From Rhodanobacteraceae bacterium (lineage in GTDB: Bacteria > Pseudomonadota > Gammaproteobacteria > Xanthomonadales > Rhodanobacteraceae): a stretch of 5,100 nt of DNA. The translations under genes were made by a program, and so were the position numbers. Of the stretch, positions 3,955 to 5,100 are shown one piece after another. The stretch spans positions 1 to 5,100 of the forward strand of contig JAICHS010000190.1 of assembly GCA_025924775.1 (NCBI GenBank). Direction: 5' to 3'. The notes under the pieces were generated by a model. That model ran no database searches. It had not been told where the DNA came from and saw only the letters and a list, made by a program, of their open reading frames with translations. How positions within the stretch are numbered: position 1 is the stretch's first letter; each line of letters begins with the position of its first letter.

Positions 3955-5100
3955 TCAGGGCACCTGCGCTTTCTCCAGCATCCGCTTCGCGTGCGCACGG
4001 GTTTCCTTGTCGATCTCGACGCCGCCTAGCATGCGTGCCAGCTCTTCGCTGCGGCCTTTCGCGTCCAGCACGCTGATGTGGGTGTGCGTGGATTTGCCCG
4101 CGACCGCCTTGGCCACCGACAGGTGTGCGTGGCCTTGCGCCGCGACCTGCGGCAGGTGGGTCACGCACAGCACCTGGCAGCGCGCGCCGAGTGCACGCAG
4201 CTTGGCGCCGACCGTTTCGGCGACCGCGCCGCCGATGCCGGCATCAACCTCGTCGAACACCATGGTGCCGACGGCGTCGGTGCCCAGCGCCGCAACCTCG
4301 ATGGCCAAGCCGATACGCGACAGTTCGCCGCCCGAGGCAACCTTGCGCAACGGGCGCAGCGGCATGCCCGGGTTGGCGCTGACGGTGAATTCGCAGCGCT
4401 CGCGGCCCTGCGGATCGGGTTCGCCGGAGAACTGCGGCTGCAGGTCCACCGCGAATGCGCCGCCGGCCATACCGAGCTCGCCCATCAACCCCGTGACCGC
4501 CTTGCCAAGCTTGCCCGCGGCCAGCGTGCGCTGTTTCGACAACGCGACGGTGGCCTGGCCGTAGTCGGTGAAGCATTGCTTGCGCTCGCTGGCGAGCTTT
4601 GCCAGCGCTTCGCCGGAATCCTCCAGGGCCTGCAGCTCCTCGCGCAGGGTCGTCGCGTGGGCGTGCAATTCGGCCACGGGCAGGTGGTGTCGGCGCGACA
4701 GGTCGTGCAGCGCGGTCAGATGGCCGTCCACCTCGGCGTAGCGCTCGGGGTCAAGGTCCAGATTCTGTGCGTAGTGCGCAAGGGTGCCGGCGGCCTCGCC
4801 CAACTGGATGCGGGCGCCATCCAGCGCGTCCGCCGTGGCCTGCAACGATGGATCCAGTTCGGCCAGCCGCGCGAGTTCCGATTGCGCGCGCGCGACGATG
4901 CGCGCGGCCGCGTATTCGCCATCCCCGTCCAGTCGTTCGGACAATCCGGATGCGCCCTCGGCCAACTTGCCGGCGTTGGCCAGGCGCTTGTGCTGGGCGT
5001 CCAGCTCGGCCAGCGCTTCGGCGGGCAGGGCCCAGCGGTCCAGTTCCGCCACTTCGTGGCGCAGCAGCTCGATGCGCGCGGCGCGGTCCTCGCCGCCGGA
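3955..5100 (-). CDS. recN: DNA repair protein RecN, 3' two thirds
   Basis: RecN is an SMC-like ATPase that acts in recombinational repair of DNA double-strand breaks. The visible part is 381 residues; the usual protein is about 555, so the start with the Walker A nucleotide site lies beyond the right edge. The frame is open to the edge, so the GTG at 5052 is an internal valine codon, not the start. Residues 1 to about 195 of the visible part are the charged, alanine- and leucine-rich coiled coil. The C-terminal ATPase half has the ABC signature KVASGGELSRIGLAIEV (about 253-269), Walker B with catalytic Glu TMVFDEVDAGIGG (279-291), the switch histidine in CVTHLPQVAAQGH (312-324) and the RecN-type ELARMLGG (about 353-360). 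Nothing is truncated at the C-terminus. No SOS box can be judged because the promoter is outside the window. Confidence 0.98.
   Translation of the reverse strand, partial: SGGEDRAARIELLRHEVAELDRWALPAEALAELDAQHKRLANAGKLAEGASGLSERLDGDGEYAAARIVARAQSELARLAELDPSLQATADALDGARIQLGEAAGTLAHYAQNLDLDPERYAEVDGHLTALHDLSRRHHLPVAELHAHATTLREELQALEDSGEALAKLASERKQCFTDYGQATVALSKQRTLAAGKLGKAVTGLMGELGMAGGAFAVDLQPQFSGEPDPQGRERCEFTVSANPGMPLRPLRKVASGGELSRIGLAIEVAALGTDAVGTMVFDEVDAGIGGAVAETVGAKLRALGARCQVLCVTHLPQVAAQGHAHLSVAKAVAGKSTHTHISVLDAKGRSEELARMLGGVEIDKETRAHAKRMLEKAQVP

Noticed and set aside
3884..4168. Upstream extension of the TPR reading frame by 95 codons to 4168
   Set aside because: It overlaps the recN C-terminus in another frame, is Arg/Gly-rich shadow sequence, and the ATG at 3883 has a ribosome binding site, a promoter ahead of it and the typical start of this family.
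5050..5052. GTG as the start of recN
   Set aside because: The frame stays open and RecN-like to the window edge (RIELLRHEVAELD), so this is an internal valine.
1..5100. CRISPR arrays, tRNA or rRNA genes, insertion sequences, integrase or attachment sites
   Set aside because: No regularly spaced repeats, tRNA-like cloverleaf, transposase frame or terminal inverted repeats were found; nearly all sequence is accounted for by known genes.

Overview
The window is ordinary, gene-dense chromosomal DNA of high GC content from a gammaproteobacterium, most likely of the order Xanthomonadales (Lysobacterales; a Rhodanobacteraceae- or Xanthomonadaceae-like genome). This rests on the gene order smpB, ratA-rnfH, bamE(omlA)-fur, recN, which from memory is typical of this group, on a Fur protein without cysteines, and on codon use strongly biased to G/C at third positions. 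The genus cannot be fixed from the sequence alone.

Layout from left to right. The start of smpB (tmRNA-binding protein) runs leftward out of the window. A short divergent spacer separates it from ratA-rnfH, a rightward pair whose frames overlap by 8 bases. A 126-bp convergent gap with two inverted repeats follows. Then bamE (outer-membrane assembly lipoprotein, leftward) and fur (ferric uptake regulator, rightward) diverge from an 84-bp spacer that must hold both promoters. Fur converges, with only 12 bp between stops, on a 565-residue membrane-anchored TolB-like/TPR protein of unknown function (leftward). This gene has its own good sigma70-type promoter just downstream of recN. The 3' two thirds of recN (DNA repair SMC-like ATPase, leftward) fills the rest.

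The genes are mostly housekeeping: ribosome rescue (smpB), a ribosome/respiration-linked START protein and its small partner (ratA, rnfH), outer-membrane biogenesis (bamE), iron homeostasis (fur) and double-strand-break repair (recN). The TPR gene is the accessory-looking item, sitting between fur and recN, which are often neighbours in this group.

No new multi-gene system is evident. The points most worth checking are: an in-frame, palindrome-containing insertion of about 32 codons in ratA; a near-identical sequence block placed exactly 3 bases after the stop codons of both bamE and recN, where the recN copy also supplies the -35 of the TPR gene; and the TPR gene itself as an insertion in a conserved block.
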